DNA of 64,000 nt, from assembly GCA_963970005.1 (NCBI GenBank), contig CAXAMN010018668.1, positions 924,923 through 988,922 on the forward strand, written 5' to 3'. Shown here piece by piece: positions 23,300-35,263 of this stretch. This DNA comes from Durusdinium trenchii. Its lineage: Eukaryota > Sar > Dinophyceae > Suessiales > Symbiodiniaceae. The position numbers were made by a program, and so were the translations under genes. The notes under the pieces were generated by a model that saw nothing but the letters and a program-made list of their open reading frames with translations, was not told where the DNA came from and made no database searches. Within the stretch, counting starts at the first letter, position 1; each line of letters opens with the position of its first letter.

Positions 23300-24990
23300 G
23301 GCAGCGTCAATTAAATACGTTCAAGGCCGCACAAGGCAGCCAACAAAACACACCCTACACACGGAGTAGACATGCTGTTGCCAGCAAACTTGGGAATCAA
23401 GTTTTGATTGACTCCCTTAATCTCCAATTTTGGAGCAAGACAAGCCCTTTCCTGCAGCCTAGTCGTAGGAAGAGTCTGGGCACTCAAGAGCTCGGTGGGT
23501 TCCATGAACCTGTGGTGCTCCTCCCAATCAGTTTCTTGTGATGCAGGATCGACATCCTTTCCACGAGTTCTTCATTGGGCCTACTGACAAAAAACACATG
23601 CCGCCCAGTCCTCAGAGAAGAATTTGCTGCAATTTGTCGTCAGGGCCATGAGGGAACCATCCCTCAATTCGCCCCGCGGCCGGCCGTTCTTGGGATATTG
23701 CGTAAGGTCCGGATAGGCCATGTTTGCCATGGCGCGGTAGTCCATGAGATTTCTCTCCTGGTGACAGGTCTGAATGTTAAATGGGCACCTAGTTGGGAGC
23801 TTGAGAAACAAGCACTAACAAATCATTGGGCTGAAGCTCCTCAGCAGCCGTGAGAGTTGTCTCGGGAATCTTCTGCCAGAAATAGTTTCCGGCAGTCAGC
23901 ACTGGTTTGGCTGCAAGAGCCCGGACAAACTCGTCAAGGCGGAAGTCAGCAGTCCATTTCAAAACATTCTTCCTCCAACAAATGATATAGACCCTTGGCC
24001 TGGAAACCCCCGTGCCAAAGATTCTCGGGTCGAGCCTCGTTGAGTCCATGGCCCATGAGGGACCTAAGTGGGACGCGACCAGTTTCTCCTTGTACTCCGG
24101 TACGTTTTCCAGGATAAGGAGATCATTGCACTTAGTGTACTCCTTGTAGTATTGCTCATGTGTGGCAAATGCGATGTCCTGTTCTTGAAGGCGCTTTCCC
24201 ATAGCGCTGAAGGAAACGCACACCGGTCCTAGGTTTTCATACGTTTCAAGCATGACTCCAACAAAAAATCTGTTGTTATTTCCCATTCACTGCAATATCG
24301 GATCCCAACTCCAAGGCATGGGCCGGCACAGTTCACGCGGATACCTCATGAGGCCGGGTGGTCAAGAAGAAGCGGCAAACTCAATCCTTGTGTGGGTGTG
24401 GGTTCAACTGTTTGCTAAACATGGCTGAGTTGCGTCCCTTGCATTCGACGTTCTTGCAGAGCTTTTGATGGGTGCTGCAAAAGTTCCGATTTCCATGATC
24501 TAAGCACACCCCCATGATGTCAGGGTAGTTGCAATGACCGTATGTGTCCCTCAAGATCTGCTGGCATGGCTTCATGATCTCGCAGCTGGAGGTAAGGGTG
24601 ACGTGGTTCGTTTTCAACCCCTTCCGGTCCCGACTCCTGTCGAAAAGAAACTTGCGGGCAGCATTCTGTAAAGACAGAATAGCCTCAGTTTCGGCGCGGC
24701 TATTAAATCCTAGACCCAATACGCCTACTCAGTGATGAACACAATAGAACACAATGTTGCACTCAGTCTGAAGTAAACAAGTAACATTCTCAGCGGCCCC
24801 TACTCCACTGAAGGCCGTGCTCATGCTCCACTTCCAAGTCTTGAGACGGTTGATGAGCCACTGCTCTCCATACTCATGAGCAATCACACTCAAGAACTGC
24901 TTTGGCCAGGTGTACGTGGAAAGAATGCTCCGGAAGCGGATCGGCAGGCCTTCTGCTGGGAGATGCACAGATGTTTTTGGATATCGAAAC
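23300..24990 (-). CDS. Cytosine-C5 DNA methyltransferase-like protein
   Basis: Five exons are inferred. 24,955-24,786 carries motif I, STAFSGVGAAEN (SAM binding), and ends at GTTACT. 24,683-~24,420 encodes AILSLQNAARKFLFDRSR and NYPDIMGV, then a Cys/His-rich FCSTHQKLCKN. 24,228-~23,820 (acceptor CCTAG|GA) carries motif IV with the catalytic Cys, GPVCVSFSAMGKRL, motif VI LLILENVPEY and motif VIII SRPRVYIICWRK. 23,769-~23,610 encodes DYRAMANMAYPDLTQYPK and GSLMALTTNCSKFF. 23,535-23,311 ends with motif X-like KFAGNSMSTPCVGCVLLAAL. The motif order matches C5 methyltransferases, which transfer a methyl group from SAM to cytosine C5. Motif IV has Val where Pro normally precedes Cys. It lies between transposase-like exons and the unknown gene. 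C5-methyltransferases are known to be carried by retroelements in Symbiodinium-type genomes, but no reverse transcriptase was seen here. Activity is unproven. Confidence 0.75.
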
Positions 24991-25159
24991 CTGAACACGG
25001 GATGGGATTGGGTCAGCTAGGGCGACATTTGGGTCTGAGTCGGAAGTTATTGGATTGATTTTGAATCGGAATCCGGGTGAAACTAACTAATGATCATTGG
25101 CATGACAGACCAACCACTGCTGACTGACTGTGTTTGAGAGTATCTGAGAGTAGAACAGC

Positions 25160-28100
25160 TTAGGCTTCTGCGGCTTCGGGGGCTTCAGGGCACTCTTCCT
25201 GACATGCCTGGCATCGGTCATAAACAGGTCCATAGGGAATCAAAACGTCGAAAAGCAAATCAGCAAATGAGTGCACTTGAAGAAGCTTCAACAGCTCATT
25301 ACCGGCAATATTTACCAGCCTTGTTCGTCCCTTGGAGATGTGTTCAACTCGACCAACTCGAGCGGCAGGATTCCTTCATGGCAACATGGACATGGGTCAC
25401 CTACTAACACTTTATTCGCTTTATTGTGACTGGACTACCATCATCATCGACCATCATGTCCTGGGGGTCCCATTGCTAATCAGTCGAACAGCTTCCCGCA
25501 GACTGCATTGTCTCGGCTTGGCCATTGCAATGCCAGGCGAGTGCAAACGGGTCCCAGGCAACTGAAGGCCGAGAAAAGGGTTCGACATAGAATCTCATTA
25601 GAATCTCATGCGTAGATCTTTAGAGTTTGAAGCATGGTCGGACTCCGGACATAGTTTTTTCGCGCCGGTCGCCAAAAGCCTTTCGCCGTGGTTCCGGAGC
25701 ACGCGCTATGCACCTCATCTTTTCTTTGGATCAGGAGCCTCAAAGCGAAATTGAATGGGGGAAGTTCAATCAGAATCAGAAGGGCGTGTTCTGTGAAAGA
25801 ATTCTGACAGGTCTTCGGCCTCGGTGTCCTTGAACTTTGCATCTTCCTTTTTGAGCTGAGCCTCAGCAACGCGGATGGAAATGGGGTGTATAGTCACTGC
25901 ATGGTGCAAGGGCATGCATCGACATTTTGAGAATTGAAACCCCGAGACCCAGACTAAATACTTGTGCCATTGATCAATGAGATGACCCTGCCAAGCGTTC
26001 AAACAAACAGGGTGCTAATGCGATATGTTTGTGGGCCTCCCCCGTGACTGATAAGACATGTAGACTTACCTGCCAGATATTGACTAAATGTCAAGCCTGA
26101 CGTGCCAGGAATCAACAAGCCTGCGAGTCTTCATTGAACGACCAATGGTGTGGATCGTCTTGCGGCCAGTAGACCTTCAAACTCCAAATTGATGGTTTAG
26201 TGACTAGAACCGCACGGCGGTTTAAAGTGCCTTTGTGTCTTGAAGCTTCAACAGGGTTTTGGTCTGACATCACTCAGGCATGGGATGCGTTCCAAGCCTT
26301 CTCCAGGACGGCTGGCGATACATGGGCAGCATTTGCGACCGGCGTTGAGGACATGCCTCCCAAAAGGATTGTTTGGCACACCAGGGCAATCAACCGGCCT
26401 TCAAAAACCTGACCTCAGAAGTTTCTACGACGACAAGCTTCGCCTAGTCGACGGACCAATTTCCCTGGGATCCTACTAGGTATTATGTCATGTCCAAAAA
26501 TGCTTGCGGCATAAACATGGACCACGGCTTGGCAAAGTGAAGCAAACTGGAGAAACTGGAGTGAGACACATGCAATTAGAGTACCACCGTTCTTTTTCAT
26601 GAGGCAAAAGCACGACGTGCAGTCAGATCTAGCCAAAGGGAAAGTGTTCATAGTCACAGAAAACATCGTCAGAGTGGTGACATGTTTACATAATATTGAA
26701 AGGAATTATTTCCCCGCAGCTATTACCTGATAGTTGCACGCAAACGCATCACTGGGGCAACCCTGCTAAATGCAGATGGGGCCCCCAATTGAATACCAAG
26801 CACTGCAGGTTCCTCTTCCAGCCATTTAATGGGCGGAACCGCATCCGGCTCCAAGCCATTGCAAATCCCAATTAGAAACTCAACGGATCTTCGAGTACAT
26901 TCTGTTGGGTCATTTTGAAGCAGCAACTTTGCCAAAAGAACGTAGTCCTTTTTTTTGGCAGGCTTTATGTCTTTCAGTGCTCGGGGAACTCCAGGCAGTG
27001 GTCCCAGTAGGCTCAGGAAGCGGTGTGGAAATGCAAGCATTGGTTCCTGCAATTATTATTGGTCCAAGATGATTGAACTATCCACCAGTCACTTGGATTT
27101 CAATGAACCAGTGGTCCGGTTTAGAATGACTGACATCTGCACAGCAAATGACTCCTGGCATAAATTATCGTCCGCTGCATTTCTCTTCACCATCAGGACG
27201 CAATCATTGTCGTGCATCTCAAGGCCCGCACCCCGACCAGTCGCCACGATTCTCAGGTTGGTTGGAATGTCTCAGTGTCAGAAAATGTCAAGTTTACTTC
27301 AAACCAAAGTCAAGACTTACCAGATTTCATGTTTAAGGTGTATGGGCCACTGAGTTGCTGACCAGACCGCCTCATAAAGATGAAGGCATGGATTCCAGTC
27401 TCATCAGTCTTGAGACCTCCGCTGAAGGTCACTGGTACAGAAGAAAGCCTCAGGACGGCGTGTTGATCTGAAGGGGCGACATGGAGAGGGTGACAGAGTC
27501 ATATTATGAGGTATAAAGGGTGACGAACTGACGAACCATTTGATGACCAAATTTAAACAAAGCGCCACTGCTTGTAGTTGCGAATCCCGGATATATAGTT
27601 CACTGGGATCGAAGCATCCTTTCCAATCCACTTGCGGACCCCGATTCGGTTCAAAATGGTGCGCACTTTCCTCGGGTGATGAAGGCTACTAAATACTAAG
27701 GACCAAGTCAATTCAATTTCCTCTGGGTTTGGGACTGGGCAACATCGTGACCATCGGCCAATACATCGATGTGCTTCATGGCCGTGCTGATCAATCCATA
27801 GATTTGGTCTGAGCGCAAGAACCACAGTCTGTAATAATCATATAACAAAGATTCAGTCATGCTGGCATAGTGACTCTTGCTGACTAGGTGCCACAAGCCG
27901 AATGGGTATGTCCCACCCCGCTGAAAAAATACCCGCACATGCGCATTCTTTGGCTTGCTGTCAGATATCCCAAGAATCGTAGCAGTTGCCCGTTTTTGTT
28001 CTCACGAACGCAGTTATCTGCCTAGGCTTTTTGGACTCTTACAGGACTCTAGGTATCACTGAACAACACCAAACTCAACACATCTCAACACGACAAACAT

Positions 28101-31100
28101 ACCCAATAGCCACTTAGTAGTAGGCATAACTAGGGGTTTAAGTAGGAATTACATTCAACCCACCGAGCAGTCCAAGGCTCCCAAACCAATAGTTGGTCCG
28201 GGCTTCCTGCTCCGGCGTCCTTGCATCCCTGCAATGCGAAATCGATGGAACGTGCTGCACATTCCAGGACCATGGTTGAGTCAGCGGCGACACGTGGGTC
28301 TAGGACCTTAGAACCACTCTTTTAGCAACGTTCAGACTTTGATCGTCTAGTAGATGTTAGTCAATGAACCAAAACTGGGATCGTCTCTTAGATGGTAGCC
28401 AGGGAACCCAAAGATCTAGGGTCACATTGAAAATCCAGATCCCCTGAATCTTCAACTGGGGTCGCTGAAGATTCATGGTGCTCTTGAGCGGCCGCTGGCC
28501 ATGATATCTTGGTATTCGCCACTTGGATTGATCCATACCGTCCTGGGCTAGGCCCAATCTAAGCAAGTGCATGCATATAAACTATCGCGCGCAGCAACTG
28601 ATGACAAACCCTTGCAGTGACTTCATGCATGGCATGCTGTGACAAGAACATGTCAAGCAGGAAACTCAAAACTTAATTCAACTCATCCCATCGACCCAGT
28701 GCATGCACAATGGGGATCCTGGAGTTGTAAGCGGCGTGGCAGTTTGCAAGAACTCTTCAAGATCCCTGTCTCTGGCAACTTCGTCTAGATGAGCCCTGTA
28801 AGCCGTTGCGTTTTGAAATTTGTCTGCTGGAGTGATTGCTTTCTTGAACCGGGACTTGAACGCAGCGCACGCATCGCACGTGCCGTGCGTCGAGGGTGGA
28901 AGGAATCGCAGGAGGTTATGCCAATGGGAACGGAACGTGTTCCAAAAATACCCGTAGCTGCAGCTGGCTTCTTTGACTTGACACTCCAATTGAAATTTGT
29001 GGTACAACATTCGGATTGTGCCGGGTGGCAACCAGTGCGTTGGTAGCTCGGAGAGCTTCGATGCGAAATTCGTCTCGATAGAACTGGTCCAAAATCCAGT
29101 CATCCCCAGGATGTGTAGCCGAAGCTCCTGATCTTCCTCTAGGGGCTCCCGTGGAATGACAATGTCTTCCTCCTCTGGCCCCTCCACTGAAGACTCTGAG
29201 GACTCAGATTGCTGATCATCGGCCTCGAAGACGACGGTCATCGTCTCCTTCTGAGCATTCCTCTTGCGGCTTCCCCTTTGAAACCTCACTCAACTGTGAT
29301 GCTCGAACGAGGAAAAGTCGCAACTGTTCACGACTATTTGCAACCAAATGGCTTGTTTGGCAACATACCTGCTGCCTTCATATAAACATCAAGGAGGAAA
29401 AAATTGACCCTCCTTCTCTTGCGCGCTGTCCGAGTTCGTGCCTAAGATTGAATGACTTGAATTGGAAGCTGCATGGACCAGCCGATAACAAGGAAATAGC
29501 AGGGTTCAATATGGGTGGGAATGCAAAAACGTCCTGGGAGACAACGTGATTAATTTGACTTGAATGCCTGAATGCCGGACTAATGAATGCCAAATGTCCG
29601 TTCCATCTGATTTCCGCATATCCCGACGGTGCTGCATGATCCGGTTGTAGCGATCGAGGCCCATGCCCAACAACGCAAGCGCACATGTCGGGGAGACAAG
29701 CTTTCCAAGAACATACCATGGCCGTCGCTGGCCAACTTTGTTCCCAGCCACGAAGAGAACCTCCACCCGACCAACCATTGAACTCAAGACCCCGCAAAAA
29801 AACATGCAATTCAACGATCACCATCAAATTTGATGAAGATTCAAGTCGAGCAACAAATGCATCCTGTGCGCCCTTTGCAAACGACCAAAATACTTTGAGG
29901 AACTGCAGAAGCCTTTCTAGCATCCGGGTTTGTTTGAACTTGACGAAACATATCCTCCGGTGACATCGGCATTGGTCCTGGCCAAGCAATCGTTGTACTC
30001 GAGCTGGGCTAGGGCCATTCTCAGCGTGCCTTGGATTGTTTTCTGTTCCGGAGACCCGCGAAGCCTGATTCCCATGTCATGGTTGAAATTCACATCATTT
30101 AGCAAACTGGCAAGGTGCGACACTCGAGTCTGCTGGATTTTAAAGAACCTCCTTCTGGACCCATCATAGTTCGGCCGTTTTCGGAAATTCTCTGATCCTA
30201 CAGGTTTGGGATGCTCTTCTGACATACCTCGGATTCCTTCGAAGCGTTTTAAGGCTTCTGTATCAAATTGCACGCAACTCTTGCCCTTTGGATCAACATC
30301 AAATGCATCTGGCAATGGTTCCTCAACCAGTGGCAATGGTTCCTCAACCAGCGTCGCCACCTCTTGGCTTGGTTCTGGGCATGAGGTCGGGACAACCTGT
30401 GTTGGCTGTGATGATGAAGCCAATGATCTCAAGAACCTCGCCGTGTGCAAGCCAATTTGTGAACTTTAAATTGAATTGTAGGTGATTTGGGTGTGGTGAC
30501 TTGCAAGAGATTCAAAGCTTTCTTGCCTACTGAAAAGTGTTTTGTATGTTAACGATGATGGTCACACTGGAGTGGAACACGTGACATCAAACTGTCAATT
30601 TGTGAGGCCTCTTCCTCTCAGCAGACATGCAATGGTCCTGAGCGGGCCGTTGGCTTGCAAACGCTCAATGAACAAGATCTCAAACACCTCAACATCAAAC
30701 AGCCACCATAAAGCACCTGGACCCGTGGTGAAAAGGACAATCGACACCCTGCCCATCTTGCCCTGCCTCAGGATGAAGTGGAGTGGCTTCCCTGAACCTC
30801 CTGGAAGGACAGCGCGGAATGGGGCGGGAAGGAGGTTGATGGTGGGGAGGATTGGATAGAATCATCACTGAGTTACTTTTAGTCAGTCAGACTGATTTAA
30901 TGTTAGTTCCCTTGCCGTAGCCATGTCATGATAGTCCTCCAATCGGTCTTCAACTGGCAGCCGCCGCTCATGCAGGACGATGCCAAGATCCTGAATGGCA
31001 TGAGAGGCCAAGGTGGTCGGAGGACGCGGTGAATTTGTCAGAAGACTTTCGCAAAGTTAGGATTTCGCAGAGCTAGGAGGTCCATGTTCCTTTGACCACC

Positions 31101-31450
31101 GATCCGGGATTAGTGCATGTCTCAGGGCAGGACTGATCTTGGCTGCACAGTCAGCTCACCAAGGCATGTACGTTTGGCAAATGGATGTTGACATGATTTT
31201 GTACTTAGACACACTCAGTGGATTTCGTGGCATAGTCTCAAAGTGTTCATTGTCAAATAGATGATGCACAGAATATCTAATGCCGGTTCGGTTGCGTTTG
31301 AGAAATGCTGCATTCAAAAACATGCAATCAAGGAATTGAATCAAGAACTGCCCTGATGAAGCGATTCGGCGGATGAAAGAAAGCCGCTCAGGCTTCGGAC
31401 AGCATCGAATGAACTCGTCATTGGAAAGACCTGGCGGCGGGCAGTGGAAA
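25160..31450 (-). CDS. Transposase-like multi-exon gene (DGMDQ family)
   Basis: Exon-like frames in order. 31,450-31,158 (LSNDEFIRCCPKPERLSFIR, GTGAGC donor); 31,025-30,918 (LASHAIQDLGIVLHERRLPV); 30,810-30,596 (GKMGRVSIVLFTTGPGALWW); 30,435-29,950 (FLRSLASSSQPTQVV, ALKRFEGIRGMSEEHPKP); ~29,770-29,600 (YVLGKLVSPTCALALLGMGL, DRYNRIMQ); 29,289-28,690, with a Cys/His site TCDACAAF and AYRAHLDEVARDRDLEEFLQ; ~28,570-28,440, with the core motif QDGMDQSKWRIPRYHGQRP; 28,306-~28,170 (STMVLECAARSIDFALQGCK); 27,930-27,740 (DQIYGLISTAMKHIDVLADG); 27,660-27,545 (VNYISGIRNYKQWRF); 27,465-27,313 (GTAAGT donor); 27,046-26,727; ~25,960-25,770; ~25,215-25,160. From memory, an uncharacterised family with a C-x-x-C/H region, DGMDQ-x-K and a D-Q-x-x-G block is abundant in dinoflagellates. 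The two Asp blocks fit an RNase-H-like integrase fold. The assignment as a transposase is inference. Confidence 0.6.
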
Positions 31451-31820
31451 AGTCAATCGGAGTCGACTGAACGTACGACCTCATCACCCGAAACTCCCAA
31501 CCCATCCCATCCCTAATGCACTCGTCATTGAATCATGATTCATTCTCTCATGCGATTCCGCGATGGACATAACAGGATGAAGCACATTAAAAACGCAAAG
31601 GAGAGTGGATGTACCTACATCAACGGAATGGAGCTGTCGTCGCAACCCAACATGTTAACATGTTTTGCCCGACCGATTCCTGAATGCTGTCATCATCGAA
31701 GGGTCGTTCTAAGACTCTAAGATTCAATGCCTGTTTTAGGCAATTCCAAGCTTGTCCAACTAAAGGACAAAATTCATGCCATGCTCCATGCACGGTTGGT
31801 TTGGGGATGTTTGGGGTCAA

Positions 31821-32295
31821 TCAGACCAAGACAAATCCTTCATCATCGGCTGGCTGCTCCTGAGCCTGCTCATCTTCTGCTGGTCCTGGCCTTGCTGATG
31901 ATGCTGATGCGGAATTCAGCCATTCGCCTGCTGGAGAGGCTGATGGCTGCGAGGTCATGGATGCTGCATTTGCAGCTGATGGCTGCGAGGTCATGGATGC
32001 TGCATAATTTGCAGCTGATGGCTGCGAGGTCATGGATGCTGCATTTGCCCGTGATGGCTGCGAGGTCATGGATCCTGCAGAGGCTGATGGCTGCGAGGNN
32101 NNNNNNNNTCATGGATCCTGCAGAGGCTGATGGCTGCGAGGTCATGGATCCTGCATTTGCCGCTGGGTCTTCACGAATTGCAAGTACCACCTGTGGCGGC
32201 TCCCAACCCAAAGGAATCACCCGTGGCACTTGGGGAGGAGGTAGCGAGGGCGGAGGAAGCAAGAAGAACTCATCCAGGCACCCCATCAGCAGCAT
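31821..32295 (-). CDS. Exon with 11-12-residue SQPSAANAASMT repeats
   Basis: The minus frame reads PPPQVPRVIPLGWEPPQ, then four or more copies of a TSQPSAANAASM unit encoded by a ~33-bp minisatellite, then SARPGPAEDEQAQEQPADDE and GFVL. It could end at a GTCTGA donor or at the TGA. Ten N bases (32,099-32,108) break the array, so the copy number is unknown. The plus strand is also partly open but hits a TAA in the same array, so the minus strand is preferred. It is probably an upstream, disordered part of the transposase-like gene that follows. Confidence 0.5.
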
Positions 32296-32436
32296 TGAAC
32301 GATGCTGCTCGCGGAAGACCTTGGGCTGAGCTTCAAGCCTTCAAACCTATAGCCTATACTGTAAAATTATGTGACCAGAAAATTGATGAACAACTTACAC
32401 AAAACAGGCTAGGCTGCAATGTGCGGGGCATAGGAC

Positions 32437-32787
32437 AAGTCCAAAGTCCACACCAACCACGGCAGCAAGTTTGCACCAAAGCAGCAGGCCCAATTGAGGA
32501 ACTCGAAGCTGTTTCCATCATCTGCCATGCGCCACTTGCCAACTGACCCAATCGCTGGTTTCTGGCTCTTCGTCAGCCTTCTAAAGGTGATTGGCCCTCC
32601 AGCGGCCGTGAAGATAGCCCCCTATGATTCCTGCCGGTCAGACCCTTTCCGCTCACGCACATAGCACCATTCGTGCCACCGATTTGCACGGTGGTCTTTG
32701 AACTTAAAGATCCATGTCTTCTCGCCACTCTGGTGCACCTCCCTGTGAAGCTGTGGGTCAAGGTACATGTCCATGGCTCACGAAGTT
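32437..32787 (-). pseudogene. Coding-like exon broken by an in-frame TAG
   Basis: From an ATG near 32,780 the frame reads MDMYLDPQLHREVHQSGEKT, WIFKFKDHRANRWHEWCYVR and ERKGSDRQES, then TAG at 32,624-32,622. It continues in the same frame AIFTAAGGPITFRRLTKSQK, GKWRMADDGNSFEFLNWACC and LPWLVWTLDLSYAPHIAA to a second TAG at 32,411-32,409. The compositions before and after the first stop are equally protein-like. No domain is recognised. It may be the N-terminal part of the transposase-like gene, inactivated here. A 22-nt excision that would remove the stop does not restore the frame. Confidence 0.45.
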
Positions 32788-33574
32788 CGAAGAATTGTCA
32801 GGTCAAAATGAAAAGGATTGAACATGACATGCAGACATGTTGCATAGTTGGAAGGTCTAGCTACTATGCGTGTCTTTCTGATAGAAAGTTTGTCAGAACG
32901 TGGAGTGTAGGTCGACCTGGGTGTCGGGGAATAATGCGTCCAACTCCGAATTAGGCAATGTGATGAGTTAATGTGACGAGTGGTGAACAAACTTGACCTG
33001 AGGGCAAAATGCCTTCGGTGTGAAAACTTGTCGACCTCAACTTGTCCCTTCTTCCCTCATCGTGTCTCCCGCTCCCTGGCCTCCTCCACTTTCAAAGTCA
33101 CCAATCCACCGGCATGATCTGCCTGGTGATAGGTGAGGGGTTGGTTGATCATCGACAATCCTAACTAAACTCATGAGGATCATCCAAACTCATCCAAATC
33201 CAATTTCATTAAATTCAATGAAGTCTTCAACTTCACAATGCTCAAGCCCCAACCTCCAATCCCCGCCTCCAGGTGGTAGTCACATGCAACGGGGCTTTTG
33301 AACAAAAGTCGGACGGGCTACTGTAACACCTGAATGTAATATGATAACACCTGAGTGTGACCAAATTGACTTTAAGATTAAGGGAAAGCAAAAACGCAAA
33401 GACCTAAGACCACATGGGTTTTCACATGACCTGGCCCTTGGTGAATGACCCAGGCCTGAAGCATCATGGCAGCCATCGTTTGTTGTTCCACCGGATCAGG
33501 TTTGGGCCTCGCACGCAGCTCTGCAAGCTTTGCTGCAAACCGCTGGCAGCCTGTGAACTTTTGAGAAGCAGGGT

Positions 33575-33715
33575 CGCCTCCGTCTTGAGCTCCTTAAAGA
33601 AGGACAGCAAAAGTATCGAAAGGCACGAAACTCAGAAATTGAAAAAATGCTCACTCTTGAAACACTGAAAGCTATCCATGCAATGGACCACGCAATGATT
33701 ATGCAACCCGTGAGT
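33575..33715 (+). CDS. Possible plus-strand exon, charged helical peptide
   Basis: After GAACTTTTGAG the plus frame reads KQGRLRLELLKEGQQKYRKA, RNSEIEKMLTLETLKAIHAM, DHAMIMQP. It is amphipathic and charged, unlike chance frames nearby. It would be the only coding piece on the plus strand among minus-strand genes. The frame has a TGA just upstream, so it needs an acceptor there. Function unknown; weak call. Confidence 0.3.
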
Positions 33716-34077
33716 TGCTTGAGACATATATAGGGTACTTTGCAAACTATCTGTCCGTGGAAATTATTATGTACAGTTATGTATAGAAAGTAACCCTTTA
33801 AACACTGACGGCTACAGTACAACAACCAGCCAAACAAGCACGCATAAGCTCAAATGAAAAACAAAAAGCACCATTCTCAACTTGTTTTGGAACGTCCATC
33901 CTTCAGCCAAGACACTGCCTTGTGGCTCTCGGAGCTCATGTTCAGAGTTGGCAGGGTATATTTGCTGTAAGAGTTGGTAAGTCCGCAGTCGCTTGGAGCT
34001 GTTGGCACTGGGAGCGCGCTTCTTTGGTTCCTTTGGTGAAGTCGGAATGCCTCAAAAGGGGACCAAAGGGGATGCAG

Positions 34078-35233
34078 TCAAACAGCAATGACCCCTTTGT
34101 CCGGGGTGGAGGGAAGAACAGTGTCCTCCAAAACACCGTGCCCACTGACCGTGCCTCGGGGAGAAGATGGAGAGGATTTGTTTCTCCTTGCCTTTGCGGC
34201 TTCGTGTTCCAACTGCCGTGCTTTCTCGCGCTCGAACTCTTTTCGGCCAGCCTTGCCCCGTTGGATCTTCTGAATCTTAGTTGCTGCAAGATTCCTCTGT
34301 TTCCCTTCTTGTCTGCACTGCCGGCCCCTTTCCAATGACTGAATCTTCTTGGCCGCTTCGTGCTTCTGTCTCTCCAAAGCACGCTCCGCGGCAATCTGCT
34401 GGCGACAGGTGTTGCCGCGCTGTACCTTCTGAATCTTGACAGCTGCAACCTCCTTTTGTTTTCGCTCTGTTGCAACTTGAAGGCGACAGCTGTTGCCGCG
34501 CTGTAACTTCTGAATCTTGACGGCTGCAGCCTCCTTTTGTTTTCGCGCTGTGGCAACTTGAAGGCGACAGCTGTTGCCGCGGTGTAACTTCTGAATCTTA
34601 ACTGCTGCAACCTCCTTCTGTTTTTTCTCTTTGTCCGCTGCAAGTTGTTGCCTGCACTGCCTGCCTCTTTGCAAAGATTGGATCTTCTTCGCTGCTTCTT
34701 GCTCGTCGACTGCAGTGGTAGGCACCTTCTCCGAGCCCATGTGTCCAGTCGCTGTCTGATTCTTTGCATCACCCTCCTGCCCTTGCTCCGAAGCAAGCTC
34801 TTTCAGAAATAGGCGGCGATCTTCAACTCCGCGTTGCGCGGCCTGAATCTTTGCGATTGCCTCTCTCTTTCCGTCGTCCTCAAGTGGCCAAGAATACCAT
34901 TACAAACAACAAGTTTAAACAGCTAACTTCATCCAATATTCAATAGGATCCCATAGAATGTTCCTAACACAAAAGTACATCGAACTATACAAGTTCCCTT
35001 TGTATAGAAGGAGTTTCGGAATGCTTTCGGCCAGCTTTTGGTGTATCTTGGCTGACATCAAACTCTCCTTTGGTCTTGTTCGCCGCTTTAGCGAAGCTTT
35101 CAACCTGTTCTATTTGTCCTGCCGAGATGGTCTCCTTTCTTGCAGATCCGAGAAAATCAAACCCCTTTGGCGCCACAGCAGTCTTTGCCTTGAGCTCGTG
35201 CTGTGCTTCAGCGCGCTCCCGCAATTCTGTCAT
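34078..35233 (-). CDS. Protein with seven IQ (calmodulin-binding) motifs
   Basis: Two exons with a clean junction. 35,233-34,991 runs from ATG (MTELRERAEAQHELKAKTAV) to a GTATAG donor. 34,878-34,078 starts after CTTGAG and ends in TGA. The joined frame gives 347 residues. Seven IQ-like motifs follow one another, each near AAVKIQKLQRGNSCRLQ: AIAKIQAAQRGVEDRR, AAKKIQSLQRGRQCRQQ, three AAVKIQK(L/V) copies, AAKKIQSLERGRQCRQE and AATKIQKIQRGKAGRKE. The tail NKSSPSSPRGTVSG is disordered. The near-identical middle motifs show recent internal duplication of a ~72-bp unit. IQ motifs bind calmodulin or myosin-type light chains, suggesting a Ca2+-responsive scaffold. No motor or other domain is present. 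The gene lies on the same strand just after the 5' part of the helicase. Confidence 0.8.
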
Positions 35234-35263
35234 AGAGACAAGAGGAATTCTGTCAACTAGGAA

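Noticed and set aside
16872..32790. Retrotransposon carrying the methyltransferase
   Set aside because: No reverse transcriptase, protease or LTR pattern was seen; the DGMDQ-type exons argue for a DNA-transposase-like partner instead.
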